Shown: positions 17,310 through 26,772, counted from the stretch's first letter. The stretch: 36,116 nucleotides of DNA from an uncultured SAR116 cluster alpha proteobacterium (GCA_902523435.1 CABYZM010000014.1:1-36116), one strand, 5' to 3'. Program-made: numbers and translations. The notes: generated by a model from the sequence alone, not told the origin.

Positions 17310-17338
17310 CTGCATGTTAACTAGCGTGCAGTTTTTTT
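17310..17338 (+). terminator. Intrinsic terminator after rpmJ
   Basis: CTGCATG (17310-17316) pairs with CGTGCAG (17325-17331), seven pairs with one G-U, around an 8-base loop. Seven T residues (17332-17338) follow directly. It lies 49 bases after the rpmJ stop. Confidence 0.8.
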
Positions 17339-17383
17339 GTTTCACATGTTGGAATAAGAGCCAGATGCTGACCTGACTTATGA

Positions 17384-17411
17384 TTTACCCTGGTAAGTAA
17401 TGTCGTATAGA
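17384..17411 (+). promoter_or_regulatory. Predicted glcDEF promoter with overlapping palindrome
   Basis: TTTACC (17384-17389) and TATAGA (17406-17411) form a -35/-10 pair with a 16-base spacer, 35 bases before glcD. The palindrome TTACC-CT-GGTAA (17385-17396) covers the -35 element, where a repressor would block polymerase. Confidence 0.4.
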
Positions 17412-17446
17412 ATAACAAGATAGAACTAAAATTAGAAGGGCTTTTC

Positions 17447-18934
17447 ATGCTTCTTCCTGAACCAGACCAGACTATACTATGCCGCCGTGATGAAATTATT
17501 TCGGCCTTGAAGCGCTTTGTGCCTGCGGGTGCTGTCATTGATGATGATACGACAATGGCTGCCTATGACTCGGATGGACTGTCTGCTTATCGAAACCAGC
17601 CTCTGGTGGTTGTTCTTCCGGAAACCACGCAACAAGTCGCAGCTGTGATGAAATGGTGCCTTGACAATGATGTAAAGATCGTACCCCGCGGGGCTGGTAC
17701 ATCTTTGTCTGGTGGGGCAATTCCTCTCGCAGATGGCGTCCTTCTAGGATTGGGAAAATTCAATCAGATCTTAGATATTGATTTCAGCAACCGCACCGTC
17801 ACGGCTCAGCCAGGGGTAACGAATTTAGGTATTACACAGGCTGTCCAGGATGAAGGATTTTACTATGCGCCTGACCCGTCCAGTCAAATTGCCTGTTCCA
17901 TTGGTGGCAATATCGCTGAAAATTCTGGTGGTGTCCACTGTTTGAAATATGGCCTGACTACAAACAATGTTCTGGGCATTGAGATGGTTACGATGAATGG
18001 TGAGATCCTGCGTCTTGGTGGGAAGCATCTTGATTCAGGTCATCTGGACGTTCTTGGTGTTATGACAGGCTCTGAGGGTCTCCTTGGTGTGGTTACAGAA
18101 GTGACGGTCCGCATTTTGCGTAAACCGGCAACCCAGCGCGCCCTTCTCGTTGGTTTTGACACAGTCCAGGAAGGCGGACAGGCCGTCAGTGACGTGATCG
18201 CCGCCGGCATAATTCCTGCGGGCATGGAAATGATGGATAATCCTGCCATCAATGCGGCCGAGGATTTTGTCAATGCAGGCTATCCGCGTGAGGCTGCAGC
18301 ATTGCTTATTATTGAGCTTGATGGCCCAGAAGCCGAAGTTGATGTGCTCATTAATAAGGTCTCTAAAATTGTCAAAACCTCAGGAGCCAGCTCTATCCGT
18401 ATCAGCCAGTCTGAAGAGGAACGAAACCAGTTTTGGGCAGGCCGAAAATCCGCATTTCCGGCTGTAGGGCGGATATCGCCCGACTATTTATGTATGGATG
18501 GAACAATTCCACGAAAGGCTTTGCCTGAGATGCTGACTCGTATGTCAGCCATGTCACAGAAATTTGGATTGCGCGTTGCAAATGTGTTTCATGCTGGTGA
18601 TGGCAATCTGCATCCTCTTATTTTGTTTGATGCGAATGCCGATGGGGAGTTACACCGAGCTGAAGAATTTGGAGCAGAAATTCTGCGCACCTGCGTTAAA
18701 TTAGGCGGGGTTCTGACGGGTGAGCATGGTGTGGGTGTTGAAAAACGTGACCTAATGACTGAGATGTTTACAGAAGATGATCTCAAACAGCAACAGCGTC
18801 TAAAATGCGCATTTGATCCGCAGCATCTGCTGAACCCAGGTAAGGTATTTCCAGTGTTGCACAGATGTGCTGAACTTGGTCGCCTGCATGTTCATCAGGG
18901 AAAATTGCCGCATCCTGATATACCGCGTTTTTGA
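17447..18934 (+). CDS. glcD: Glycolate oxidase FAD subunit GlcD
   Basis: A 495-residue flavoprotein, the catalytic subunit of membrane-associated glycolate dehydrogenase, which makes glyoxylate. The PCMH-type FAD domain is seen in the first half (VPRGAGTSLSGGAIP, then SIGGNIAENSGGVHCLKYG). The C-terminal FAD-linked oxidase domain has FHAGDGNLHP, GVLTGEHGVGVEK and the closing NPGKVFP. Length matches the E. coli protein (499). The start follows AGAAGGG. It heads a tight three-gene operon: the stop overlaps the first possible glcE start. D-lactate dehydrogenases share this fold, but the following GlcE and GlcF subunits make glycolate the best call. Confidence 0.95.
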   Translation: MLLPEPDQTILCRRDEIISALKRFVPAGAVIDDDTTMAAYDSDGLSAYRNQPLVVVLPETTQQVAAVMKWCLDNDVKIVPRGAGTSLSGGAIPLADGVLLGLGKFNQILDIDFSNRTVTAQPGVTNLGITQAVQDEGFYYAPDPSSQIACSIGGNIAENSGGVHCLKYGLTTNNVLGIEMVTMNGEILRLGGKHLDSGHLDVLGVMTGSEGLLGVVTEVTVRILRKPATQRALLVGFDTVQEGGQAVSDVIAAGIIPAGMEMMDNPAINAAEDFVNAGYPREAAALLIIELDGPEAEVDVLINKVSKIVKTSGASSIRISQSEEERNQFWAGRKSAFPAVGRISPDYLCMDGTIPRKALPEMLTRMSAMSQKFGLRVANVFHAGDGNLHPLILFDANADGELHRAEEFGAEILRTCVKLGGVLTGEHGVGVEKRDLMTEMFTEDDLKQQQRLKCAFDPQHLLNPGKVFPVLHRCAELGRLHVHQGKLPHPDIPRF

Positions 18935-18939
18935 GTGTC

Positions 18940-20127
18940 ATGAATGGTATGACTGTTTGGCAACCAAAAACGGGTGAACAGGTTACCAATATTGTGCTCT
19001 CAGCTTTGGCTGAACGGCGAAAGCTGTCTGTCAGCGGGCATGAAACAAAGGCTGGGCTTGGTCACCCAGTTGACGCAAAGGAAAGCCTCTCACTGACAAA
19101 TTTGAGCGGTATTGTTGATTATCAGCCAGAAGAGCTTGTTCTGGTCGTCAAGGCAGGGACGCCGCTTGATGAAATAGAGAAAACTCTCTCTGAAAAAAAC
19201 CAGATGCTGGCCTTTGAGCCACCTCATCTTGAACGATTTTACGGAACGGAAGGCACAGGCACGATTGGAGGTCTTGTCGCGACCAACTTGTCTGGCCCGC
19301 GCCGTGTATCAGCTGGTGCTGCGCGTGATTTTCTGCTTGGCTTTGCAGCGGTATCCGGAAGGGGAGATGTGTTTAAATCTGGCAGCCGTGTAATGAAAAA
19401 TGTTACCGGCTATGATCTGTCAAAATTGATGTGCGGATCTTTTGGCACGTTAGCGGTAATGACCGAAATTACATTGAAAGTTTTGCCCTGCCCTGAGACA
19501 TCATCCAGCCTGTCACTTCTTTGTGATACGATTGATTCCGCGCAACTGGCACTTGCGAATGCATTTTGTTCAGACACTGAACCGTCAGGGGGTGCGATTA
19601 GTCGCGCAAATGAAGGATGGCAGGCTGTTATAAGGCTTGAAGGTGTTGATGTTTCTGTTCGTGACAGGATGACAAAGCTGAAATCAACTCTGCAGTCTGC
19701 GAGGACATCGAAAGTTTTGGACAAACAGGCCTCTGAGGCTTTTTGGGAGAACTGGCGGGATATTTCGATGATATCTGATGATGCTGAGCAGGTTTACAGG
19801 TTATCTGTTACGCCGTCTGATGCCCCTAAAATTGCATCGTCTCTCCTGAAGGCATACGATCTGGAGCTTGGTTTTGACTGGATGGGAGGTTTGATTTGGA
19901 TTGGCGGCAAAGGGGCTGGCCTTGGCCAGAAGGTAAGACAAACCATTAAGGATTTTAATGGTCATGCAACCTTGATGCGCGGGACTGAAGGGCATCGTAG
20001 AGATGTGGGGGTGTTTCAGCCGCAAGCTGCGCCGCTTGCTGCACTGGCGCGACGTATAAAGAACGCGTTTGACCCGGAAGATATCCTGAATAGCGGTAAA
20101 ATGGGGACGATCGGAAGAGGGGCTTGA
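18940..20127 (+). CDS. glcE: Glycolate oxidase FAD-binding subunit GlcE
   Basis: The second FAD-binding subunit of glycolate oxidase, 395 residues from the ATG at 18940. It has the shorter PCMH domain with GTEGTGTIGGLVATNLSGPR and TGYDLSKLMCGSFGTLAVMT, and ends with an FDPEDILNSGKM element like GlcD. The start is uncertain: a TTG at 18931 overlaps the glcD TGA stop (TTGA), and ATGs lie at 18940 and 18949, none with a strong ribosome site. Translational coupling with glcD is likely. The stop is one base before the glcF ATG. Confidence 0.92.
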   Translation: MNGMTVWQPKTGEQVTNIVLSALAERRKLSVSGHETKAGLGHPVDAKESLSLTNLSGIVDYQPEELVLVVKAGTPLDEIEKTLSEKNQMLAFEPPHLERFYGTEGTGTIGGLVATNLSGPRRVSAGAARDFLLGFAAVSGRGDVFKSGSRVMKNVTGYDLSKLMCGSFGTLAVMTEITLKVLPCPETSSSLSLLCDTIDSAQLALANAFCSDTEPSGGAISRANEGWQAVIRLEGVDVSVRDRMTKLKSTLQSARTSKVLDKQASEAFWENWRDISMISDDAEQVYRLSVTPSDAPKIASSLLKAYDLELGFDWMGGLIWIGGKGAGLGQKVRQTIKDFNGHATLMRGTEGHRRDVGVFQPQAAPLAALARRIKNAFDPEDILNSGKMGTIGRGA

Positions 20128-20128
20128 T

Positions 20129-21439
20129 ATGCAAACACATTTTGATCTGAACGCTCTCGCTAGACCCGAGATAAGTACCGCAGATGAGATTTTGAGAAAA
20201 TGCGTGCATTGTGGCTTTTGCACCGCTACATGTCCAACCTATATTCTGACAGGTGATGAACGTGACAGTCCACGGGGCCGTATATGGATGATGCGTGATC
20301 TTCTTGGGGGCGGCGATAAACAGACTGAGATCAAGCCTGCAGATGTAAGTTATCATCTTGACAGATGTCTGACTTGCTTGTCTTGCATGACAACCTGCCC
20401 CTCGGGTGTGGATTACATGCATTTGGTGGATATTGGCCGTGCTGAAATTAATAAGAAAATACGCAGAGGATTCGCAGACCATGTCATCAGGACTCTTTTG
20501 TCCATAACCTTACCTTTTGCGCGACGCTTTCATTTAGCATTGCGGTTTGCGCGTCTTGCCAAGCCTTTTTCAGGGCTTTTAACTGGACGATTGAAAGCAA
20601 TGGTCAACCTGTCACCAACCCGTTTACAGGCATTGGATAAGGTGGGCAGTGAGGATCAGCTTTATCCAGCAGAAACATCTGCTGGGACGCGTGTTATGCT
20701 TCTTTCCGGCTGTGCGCAGCGTGCATTAGACCCGGAAATAAACGCATCAACAATACGGCTGTTGAACCGACAGGGCGTGGATGTTGTTGTGCGCAGCCAA
20801 GCCAGTTGCTGCGGGGCATTGGCCCACCATATCAACGCAGAAGATGCCGCGCATAAACAGATGGAAGCTGTTTGCTCAGCTTGGGAGAATGATATTGCCT
20901 CTGGCCAGCTTGATGCGATAATCGTCAATACATCTGGGTGCGGAACAACATTAAAAGATTACGGTAATCTTATGAGCAGGAATTCCCGCCATTCTGAGAC
21001 GGCAAGGAAGATATCTGACTTAACGATGGATATATCTGAATACTTAAACAGCAAGATGGCGCTTCCAACGTTGGCAAAACAGAATATGACCATTGCTTAT
21101 CATGCGGCATGTTCTTTGCAGCATGGTCAGAAAGTTCTGCAAGCCCCGAGGGCGTTGCTTGTGCAAGCGGGTTTTGAGGTGAAAACACCTGCGGAGAGTC
21201 ATTTATGTTGTGGTTCAGCAGGCGTTTATAATGTGTTGCAACCTGAACTGTCGCAGCAGTTAAAAGAGAGAAAGATTCGCAACCTGAACAAGGTTGGTGC
21301 AGATATTATTTGTGCTGGAAATCTGGGGTGTATTCATCAGTTATCAGATGCAAGCAGCCCGATTTGTCATACTATTCAGATCTTGGACTGGGCCTATGGT
21401 GGGCCAAAACCACACAGCTTGCTTAATGGGTTAGGTTAA
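20129..21439 (+). CDS. glcF: Glycolate oxidase iron-sulfur subunit GlcF
   Basis: A 436-residue subunit that carries electrons from the GlcD/GlcE flavins toward quinone. Two 4Fe-4S motifs are near the N-terminus ([12 protein letters not shown] and [12 protein letters not shown]). Cysteine-rich CCG domains follow, with visible [33 protein letters not shown] and [12 protein letters not shown]. Length and order match GlcF. Its ATG begins one base after the glcE stop. Its stop overlaps the 3' end of the convergent fumarase gene by nine bases. Confidence 0.95.
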   Translation: MQTHFDLNALARPEISTADEILRKCVHCGFCTATCPTYILTGDERDSPRGRIWMMRDLLGGGDKQTEIKPADVSYHLDRCLTCLSCMTTCPSGVDYMHLVDIGRAEINKKIRRGFADHVIRTLLSITLPFARRFHLALRFARLAKPFSGLLTGRLKAMVNLSPTRLQALDKVGSEDQLYPAETSAGTRVMLLSGCAQRALDPEINASTIRLLNRQGVDVVVRSQASCCGALAHHINAEDAAHKQMEAVCSAWENDIASGQLDAIIVNTSGCGTTLKDYGNLMSRNSRHSETARKISDLTMDISEYLNSKMALPTLAKQNMTIAYHAACSLQHGQKVLQAPRALLVQAGFEVKTPAESHLCCGSAGVYNVLQPELSQQLKERKIRNLNKVGADIICAGNLGCIHQLSDASSPICHTIQILDWAYGGPKPHSLLNGLG

Positions 21440-23038
21440 GTCGAAAAAATCATTTCCTTTGTCATCGGTCACAATGAAGGCAGGGAAGTCGCGCACTTCA
21501 ATCCGCCAAACAGCTTCCATACCTAATTCTGGAAATTCCAGAACGTCAACTTTCTTTATGGATTCTAAGGCCAATTTAGCGGCAACACCGCCGATAGAGC
21601 CAAGATAGAATCCCCCATGTTTTTTACAGGCATCCTTGACCAGTTTTGAGCGGTTTCCTTTCGCTAGCATGACAAGCGACCCGCCAGCTTCTTGAAAGCG
21701 GTCAACATAGGAATCCATCCGTCCGGCTGTTGTTGGGCCAAAAGAACCTGAGGCCATGCCATCTGGTGTTTTAGCTGGGCCAGCATAATAGACAGGGTGG
21801 TTTTTGATGTAATCTGGCAGCGTTCCTGTGGTCTCAAGCTGTTCAAGCAGCTTGGCATGTGCAATATCACGAGCAACAATCATTGGCCCGGTTAGCTTCA
21901 CACGTGTCTTAACAGGATATTTTGTTAATTCTGCCTGAATCTCTGACATTGGCTTGGTCAGGTCAATGCTGATAGCGTTATCGTCCTTTGCATCACTTAA
22001 ATCAGGTAGATATTTTGCTGGATCGGTTTCAAGTTGTTCCAGAAACAAACCATCTTTTGTGATTTTAGCTCTGATTTGGCGATCTGCTGAGCAGGATACG
22101 CCAATACCGATAGGACAGCTAGCGCCATGACGGGGCAGGCGGATGACACGTACATCATGGCAGTAATATTTCCCACCGAACTGTGCCCCGATGCCAAGCT
22201 CGCGCGTCATTTTCAGAATTTCATCTTCCCAGTATGTATCGCGCCAACCATGGCCAGTCATAGATCCAGATTTTGGCAAGCTATCTAGATCGCGTATTGA
22301 GGCTTTTTTCACAACTTTCAGATTATATTCTGCAGATGACCCCCCAATGACTACTGCAAGATGATAAGGCGGGCAAGCTGCAGTGCCGAGGCTGACAATG
22401 GCTTCTTTTAAGAACTCTTTCAGTCCCTCTGGGGTCAGAACAGCCTTTGTTTTCTGGTACAAAAATGTCTTATTTGCTGACCCGCCACCTTTCTGAATAA
22501 AGGTGAATTTATATTCATCACCTGCACCAGCAGAGATATCAATTTGTGCAGGCAGATTATTAGCTGTGTTCTTCTCCTCAAACATGCTTAATGGTGCCAG
22601 TTGGGAAAAGCGCAGATTATGAGACTGATAAGTGTTATAAATGCCGCGTGATAGGGCCTCACCATCTGTGCCGCCGGTCAGTACACACTCACCGCGCTCA
22701 CCATTTATCAAAGCTGTCCCTGTGTCCTGACACATAGGCAGGACACGTTCTGCAGAAATCACCGCATTTTTTAGCATTTCAAGTGCAACAAATCGGTCAT
22801 TCTGGGTTGCCTCCGGATCATCAAGGATGGCGCGCAACTGTGCCAGATGTCCGGGCCGAAGCAAATGTGATACATCAGCCATCGCCTGTTCAGCCAAAAA
22901 TGTCAGCCCTGCAGGATCGACCTCGATGAATGTTCTGCCGCCAATTTCTGTGGATTTGACATAGTCGGTTGAAACGCACCTGTATGGGGTATCATCTTTT
23001 CCTGTCGGAAGAAGTGGGCTGTATGTAAATTGAGACAT
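21431..23038 (-). CDS. fumA: Fumarate hydratase class I (iron-sulfur, FumA type)
   Basis: A 535-residue TCA-cycle enzyme that interconverts fumarate and malate with an oxygen-sensitive 4Fe-4S cluster. Cysteine ligands are C103 (PMCQDTG), C222 ([10 protein letters not shown]) and C316 ([10 protein letters not shown]), each two positions below the E. coli FumA ligands. Both the alpha and beta domains are fused in one chain, as in FumA/Fum[14 protein letters not shown] marks the beta domain. The start at 23038 has a weak ribosome site (AGAGC). It lies 79 bases downstream of sspB on the same strand. The product, malate, would link with glyoxylate made by GlcDEF through malate synthase, which is not in the window. 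Confidence 0.95.
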   Translation of the reverse strand: MSQFTYSPLLPTGKDDTPYRCVSTDYVKSTEIGGRTFIEVDPAGLTFLAEQAMADVSHLLRPGHLAQLRAILDDPEATQNDRFVALEMLKNAVISAERVLPMCQDTGTALINGERGECVLTGGTDGEALSRGIYNTYQSHNLRFSQLAPLSMFEEKNTANNLPAQIDISAGAGDEYKFTFIQKGGGSANKTFLYQKTKAVLTPEGLKEFLKEAIVSLGTAACPPYHLAVVIGGSSAEYNLKVVKKASIRDLDSLPKSGSMTGHGWRDTYWEDEILKMTRELGIGAQFGGKYYCHDVRVIRLPRHGASCPIGIGVSCSADRQIRAKITKDGLFLEQLETDPAKYLPDLSDAKDDNAISIDLTKPMSEIQAELTKYPVKTRVKLTGPMIVARDIAHAKLLEQLETTGTLPDYIKNHPVYYAGPAKTPDGMASGSFGPTTAGRMDSYVDRFQEAGGSLVMLAKGNRSKLVKDACKKHGGFYLGSIGGVAAKLALESIKKVDVLEFPELGMEAVWRIEVRDFPAFIVTDDKGNDFFDLT

Positions 23039-23117
23039 TGTTTAGCTCTAATAATTTCAAAATTGACTGCCTAACGTTGCTCTACAGACCCGACAATGAA
23101 AAACCACATAACGCAGA

Positions 23118-23744
23118 TTATGATTTTGGGGCAGGGTCTTTTCGAAAACGATCAAGTGATACAATCTCTGCAGTTTCTGTTTCGTCGCTTTCGGTGTCCT
23201 TCTCATCGCTTGCTTCATCTGGCTCAAAAGTCGAGGAGCTGGTCAGCGCATTTTCGACCTCGTGTTCGGTTTGTTTCTGATCCAGCGCCTCAAGTTTTTT
23301 CTGATCCCCTCGCATGACTTCACGCAAAATCACAGGCTGATCGCTGTTTTCACTATCTGACTGTTTTTGGGGCTCATCAGGATTACTGAACTGAAGGCCA
23401 AACCCAACTGAGGGGTCAGTAAAGTGAGTTACGGCTGAAAAGGGGATTACAAGCTGGTACTGGACACCAGAAAAAGAAAGACCAACAGAAAATTGGTGCT
23501 CCTCAACGGTTAGGTCCCAGAATTGGTGTTGCAGGACAATAGTCATTTCCTGCGGGTTACCTTCTTTCAGAGTATCATCTAACTGAACCCCATCTGCTTG
23601 GGTACGGAAAGTAATGTAGAAGTGGGATTCCCCTAGCAGCCCATATTCCTGAACAATCGCCAGCGCGCCGCGCACAACGGTTCTTAAAGAATCTTCAACA
23701 AGAAGTTCATAATTAATTGAGCTGGTCTGATCCGAATCGCTCAT
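23118..23744 (-). CDS. sspB: ClpXP adaptor SspB (alphaproteobacterial type)
   Basis: A 208-residue homologue of SspB, the adaptor that binds ssrA-tagged proteins and hands them to ClpXP. The N-terminal substrate-binding domain (about residues 8-125) starts INYELLVEDSLRTVVRGAL, with the family pattern SHFYITFRT, LQHQFWDLTV and VPFSAVTHF-like VIPFSAVTHFTDPS. A long acidic, disordered linker follows (about 125-190). The C-terminal EIVSLDRFRK is in the place of the ClpX-binding tail. It lies about 50 bases downstream of the tmRNA gene on the same strand, so adaptor and tagging RNA are adjacent. The ATG is at 23744. Confidence 0.92.
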   Translation of the reverse strand: MSDSDQTSSINYELLVEDSLRTVVRGALAIVQEYGLLGESHFYITFRTQADGVQLDDTLKEGNPQEMTIVLQHQFWDLTVEEHQFSVGLSFSGVQYQLVIPFSAVTHFTDPSVGFGLQFSNPDEPQKQSDSENSDQPVILREVMRGDQKKLEALDQKQTEHEVENALTSSSTFEPDEASDEKDTESDETETAEIVSLDRFRKDPAPKS

Positions 23745-23797
23745 CTGCTAAAATCCATTCATCTCATCCAGCCTGATGGCTTAGGACAACTAATACT

Positions 23798-24129
23798 AGC
23801 GGGACCGCTTCTGTTGCCAGGTGCAGCCCCAAACCCCGCCTGACAGAGCTCAATCCGTCAGGACTTTAAAGTGGTTACGCCTGCTGCATTAAGCAGCGAT
23901 AGCAACCGGAGCAGTGTTGTCGTTTGCAACTACTACATGGCCCGATAACGGCGGGTACCATACCGAACGAAAATAATGCCTTTACCACATGCGTCGATCC
24001 TATTTCGCCCCCAAAATTCCTATTGCCCCTTGGGACGGCAGGTAGATTGGTGGAGGCGCCGGGTACCGCCCCCGGGTCCGCCCTGCTTATTTCACATTAT
24101 GTTTATCGTTATAGCCAGCCGAAGCTTGC
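23798..24129 (-). ncRNA. ssrA: tmRNA, circularly permuted two-piece form
   Basis: tmRNA rescues stalled ribosomes and adds a degradation tag. On the minus strand the acceptor piece comes first, ending in CGCCTCC-A-CCA (3' end at 24048). A 35-base spacer follows, then the coding piece begins GGGGGCGA at 24012. The two pair as a 7-bp acceptor stem with a G3-U70 pair, the alanine identity element. CCGGG-GGCGGTA-CCCGG before it forms the T arm. The tag frame is 23927-23889: GCA AAC GAC AAC ... TAA, encoding ANDNTAPVAIAA, with the first alanine of the finished tag coming from the tmRNA. The coding piece probably ends in the hairpin 23801-23830. The outer ends (23798, 24129) are estimates. Confidence 0.93.
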
Positions 24130-24135
24130 TTGATT

Positions 24136-24144
24136 ATTATAACA
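24136..24144 (-). promoter_or_regulatory. Extended -10 promoter of ssrA
   Basis: On the minus strand TGTTATAAT combines a perfect -10 hexamer TATAAT (24141-24136) with the TGn extension. The -35 region 17 bases upstream reads TTCATT, a weak match, as is usual with extended -10 promoters. Transcription would start near 24129, ahead of the acceptor piece. Confidence 0.6.
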
Positions 24145-24283
24145 GGCAAACAGGTGAAAATGAAAGTTTTTTGCCGCCTTTCACTGTTTTTTAACAAACA
24201 GGTTTATGACAAGCCTGGAAACTCTATCCTTGCTTTGCTAGTTTATTTTGGCAGATTCATCCTTAGGCAAAACAGAGAAACCA

Positions 24284-25081
24284 ATGCAGCAGTATCTTGA
24301 TCTATTACGCCATGTTAAGGACAACGGAACAGTTCGTTCAGACCGAACAGGTACGGGCACAAAATCTGTGTTTGGCTGGCAAATGCGTTTTGATCTTGCT
24401 AATGGTTTTCCTTTGTTGACGACAAAGAAGCTTCATACGCGGTCAATTATCCACGAACTATTGTGGTTTATTAAAGGCGATACAAATATTGACTATCTGC
24501 AGAAAAATGGTGTCTCAATATGGGATGAATGGGCGGATGAGCAAGGCAATCTTGGCCCTGTTTATGGCCAGCAATGGCGGCGCTGGCAAACCCCTGAGAA
24601 TGACCGTGTAATTGATCAGTTGGCAGACGTGGTTGAAGCCATCAAGACATCACCTGATTCCCGTCGTTTGATTGTATCGGCATGGAACCCCTCAGATGTG
24701 CCAGATATGGCGCTGCCACCCTGTCATTGTTTGTTTCAATTTCATGTTGCTGGCGGCAAGCTTTCTTGCCAGCTCTATCAGCGGTCGGCAGATATTTTTC
24801 TGGGTGTACCCTTTAATATCGCATCATATGCGCTTTTGACTCATATGATCGCACATGTCGCGTCCTTAAAAGTTGGTGATTTTGTGCATACGTTGGGAGA
24901 TGCACATCTTTACCTGAATCATATGGAGCAAGCTGAACTTCAGCTGACACGGCAGCCTGGGGCACTGCCCAAATTGATATTGATAGATCCACCTGAAACT
25001 CTTGATGCCTTCACATTTGGTCATTTTAAGATCACAGAATACGATCCTGCGCCGTCGATAGCTGCACCTATCGCAGTATGA
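24284..25081 (+). CDS. thyA: Thymidylate synthase
   Basis: A 265-residue enzyme that methylates dUMP to dTMP with methylenetetrahydrofolate. Motifs are [11 protein letters not shown] near the N-terminus (folate and phosphate site), the catalytic C147 in [23 protein letters not shown] and the C-terminal API-V end. Length and catalytic position match E. coli ThyA (264 residues, C146). The ATG at 24284 begins MQQYLDLL exactly where E. coli begins; a TTG at 24248 would add 12 residues without a ribosome site. Its stop overlaps the folA ATG as ATGA. Confidence 0.97.
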   Translation: MQQYLDLLRHVKDNGTVRSDRTGTGTKSVFGWQMRFDLANGFPLLTTKKLHTRSIIHELLWFIKGDTNIDYLQKNGVSIWDEWADEQGNLGPVYGQQWRRWQTPENDRVIDQLADVVEAIKTSPDSRRLIVSAWNPSDVPDMALPPCHCLFQFHVAGGKLSCQLYQRSADIFLGVPFNIASYALLTHMIAHVASLKVGDFVHTLGDAHLYLNHMEQAELQLTRQPGALPKLILIDPPETLDAFTFGHFKITEYDPAPSIAAPIAV

Positions 25082-25656
25082 AGGCAAGCATGAAAAAACA
25101 AGCCCGTAATTTTCAGATGGCCCAAAGTTTCCACATGGTGTGTGTTGTGGCCATGGCCAAAAATCGGGTTATTGGTGATGGTAATGACTTGCTCTGGCAG
25201 CTTCCAGGTGACCTCAAGCGGGTAAAACAACTGACAATGGGTTGCCCGCTGATAATGGGCAGGCAGACATTTGATTCAATAGGGCGGGCATTGCCAGGCC
25301 GTTTGTCTGTGGTGATGACACGCGACAAGCACTGGCGGGCTGATGGAGCTGTTCCTGTTGCCAGCCTAGCGGCGGCCATTGATGTTGCAAAGGACTGGCT
25401 AATTGAGCAGAAATCAGGTGAGAATCGAATCATTTTATTTGGTGGGGGTCAGATTTATAAGGTTGGCTTGCCCTACTGCAAGACGATAGAGGCAACTTTT
25501 GTTGATGCTGAGCCAAGTGTGGGCGTTAAGTTTCCAGCATTTAATAGCCGGGATTGGGATGACAAGCTGCTGCAGCAGTTCGCCGCTGAGGGTGATATAC
25601 CTAGCTTTTCTTATCATCATTTAACGCGCAAACATGACGCTCTTTCTCTAAACTAA
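25078..25656 (+). CDS. folA: Dihydrofolate reductase
   Basis: A 192-residue NADPH enzyme that regenerates tetrahydrofolate after the thyA reaction. Motifs are [22 protein letters not shown], with the catalytic acid D45 and tryptophan W40, then [16 protein letters not shown] (cofactor loop) and LFGGGQIY. It has about 20 extra residues at the N-terminus compared with E. coli; the ATG at 25078 overlaps the thyA stop by ATGA and supports coupling, but an internal ATG (for example residue 14 or 20) could be used. The thyA-folA pair is a common functional unit. Confidence 0.95.
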   Translation: MKASMKKQARNFQMAQSFHMVCVVAMAKNRVIGDGNDLLWQLPGDLKRVKQLTMGCPLIMGRQTFDSIGRALPGRLSVVMTRDKHWRADGAVPVASLAAAIDVAKDWLIEQKSGENRIILFGGGQIYKVGLPYCKTIEATFVDAEPSVGVKFPAFNSRDWDDKLLQQFAAEGDIPSFSYHHLTRKHDALSLN

Positions 25657-25665
25657 CCTGTTGGC

Positions 25666-26772
25666 TTAGTCCATAATGATGGCTGGTCCGGTTCGGGTTT
25701 CTTTTTCTAACTGTGCAATGAGCGTCTCTGCAATTTTAACGTAGGCTTGTGCGTGCGGCGACGAAAAGTTTTCTACTACAATGGGTGTGCCTGCATCAGA
25801 AGTAGCTCTTATTTCCATGTCTAAAGGGATGCCACCTAAAAAGGGCAAACCAAGCCGTTCAGCTTCAGTTTTGGCGCCGCCAGTTCCGAAAATATCAGAG
25901 ATCTCGCCGCATGAAGGACATACAAAATAGCTCATATTTTCTACGATTCCAAGAACAGGAACATTGACTCGCCTGAACATGTTCAGACCTTTTCGGGCGT
26001 CAATCAAGGCTAAATCTTGCGGCGTGGATACGATAACCGCTCCGGCCAGATCAGCACGTTGTGACAAGGTTAACTGCGCATCGCCCGTACCAGGTGGCAT
26101 ATCAATTACCAGTATATCCAAATCCCCCCACGCAACATCCCGAAGCATTTGCTGAACTGCGGACATGACCATTGGGCCTCGCCAAATTGTTGGTGCATCC
26201 TCATCTACAAGAAAGCCGATTGACATGGCTTCTAAGCCGAAGGCAAACAGGGGAATCAGTTTGTTGTTTTCGCTGCGCGGCTTTTCGCTCAAGCCAAGAA
26301 GACGGGGCAGGGATGGACCATAAATATCAGCATCCAGAATGCCAGTTTTCAGGCCTTGAGCGGCAAATGCGAGCGCAAGATTAATCGATGTCGTAGATTT
26401 GCCAACACCACCTTTGCCAGAGGCCACAGCGACCACATGGCGAGCTGGTTTCAATAAGTCTTCTCTAGCACCTTCTCCAACTGCCTCTACGGGTGCCTGA
26501 CTTGTAGATGACACCGCTGGTTTATGGGCGGTCAAAATAACAGATACCGAAAGAACACCATTTATCGCGTTGACGGCATTTTCCGCGTCCGCTTTCAATG
26601 CGTTAGCCGCTCCAGCCTGTTCTGGGCTGATTTCAATCGTGAAACCAACATTCCCGTCTTTCACAACAATATTGCTGACCGCCTCGGCGGTTAAAATATC
26701 GCTATTTTGTCCCGGCATTTGCACTGTTTTCAAGGCGTCCAAAATTTTTTGTTCGGTAATTTTTGCTGACAT
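25666..26772 (-). CDS. mrp: Iron-sulfur cluster carrier ATPase (Mrp/ApbC)
   Basis: A 368-residue P-loop ATPase that binds and transfers Fe-S clusters to apoproteins. The N-terminal domain (1-85) is the MIP18/DUF59 type. A linker leads to the deviant Walker A SGKGGVGKS (residues 118-126). Also visible are ILDADIYGPS, VIDMPPGTGD, and the cluster-binding CPSC (C285, C288). The ATG at 26772, after AGGAAA, fits homologues; an open frame up to 26877 reads as non-family sequence and was not used. It converges on folA with a 9-base gap and diverges from hflK. Confidence 0.95.
   Translation of the reverse strand: MSAKITEQKILDALKTVQMPGQNSDILTAEAVSNIVVKDGNVGFTIEISPEQAGAANALKADAENAVNAINGVLSVSVILTAHKPAVSSTSQAPVEAVGEGAREDLLKPARHVVAVASGKGGVGKSTTSINLALAFAAQGLKTGILDADIYGPSLPRLLGLSEKPRSENNKLIPLFAFGLEAMSIGFLVDEDAPTIWRGPMVMSAVQQMLRDVAWGDLDILVIDMPPGTGDAQLTLSQRADLAGAVIVSTPQDLALIDARKGLNMFRRVNVPVLGIVENMSYFVCPSCGEISDIFGTGGAKTEAERLGLPFLGGIPLDMEIRATSDAGTPIVVENFSSPHAQAYVKIAETLIAQLEKETRTGPAIIMD

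Noticed and set aside
24154-24185. Inverted repeat GTGAAA...TTTCAC followed by T residues, terminator-like on the plus strand
   Set aside because: The stem is weak with a 19-base loop, and no plus-strand gene ends here.
23924-24194. Plus-strand open frames of about 70 codons in the sspB-thyA spacer
   Set aside because: The region is the tmRNA gene on the opposite strand; the peptides show no protein-like pattern.
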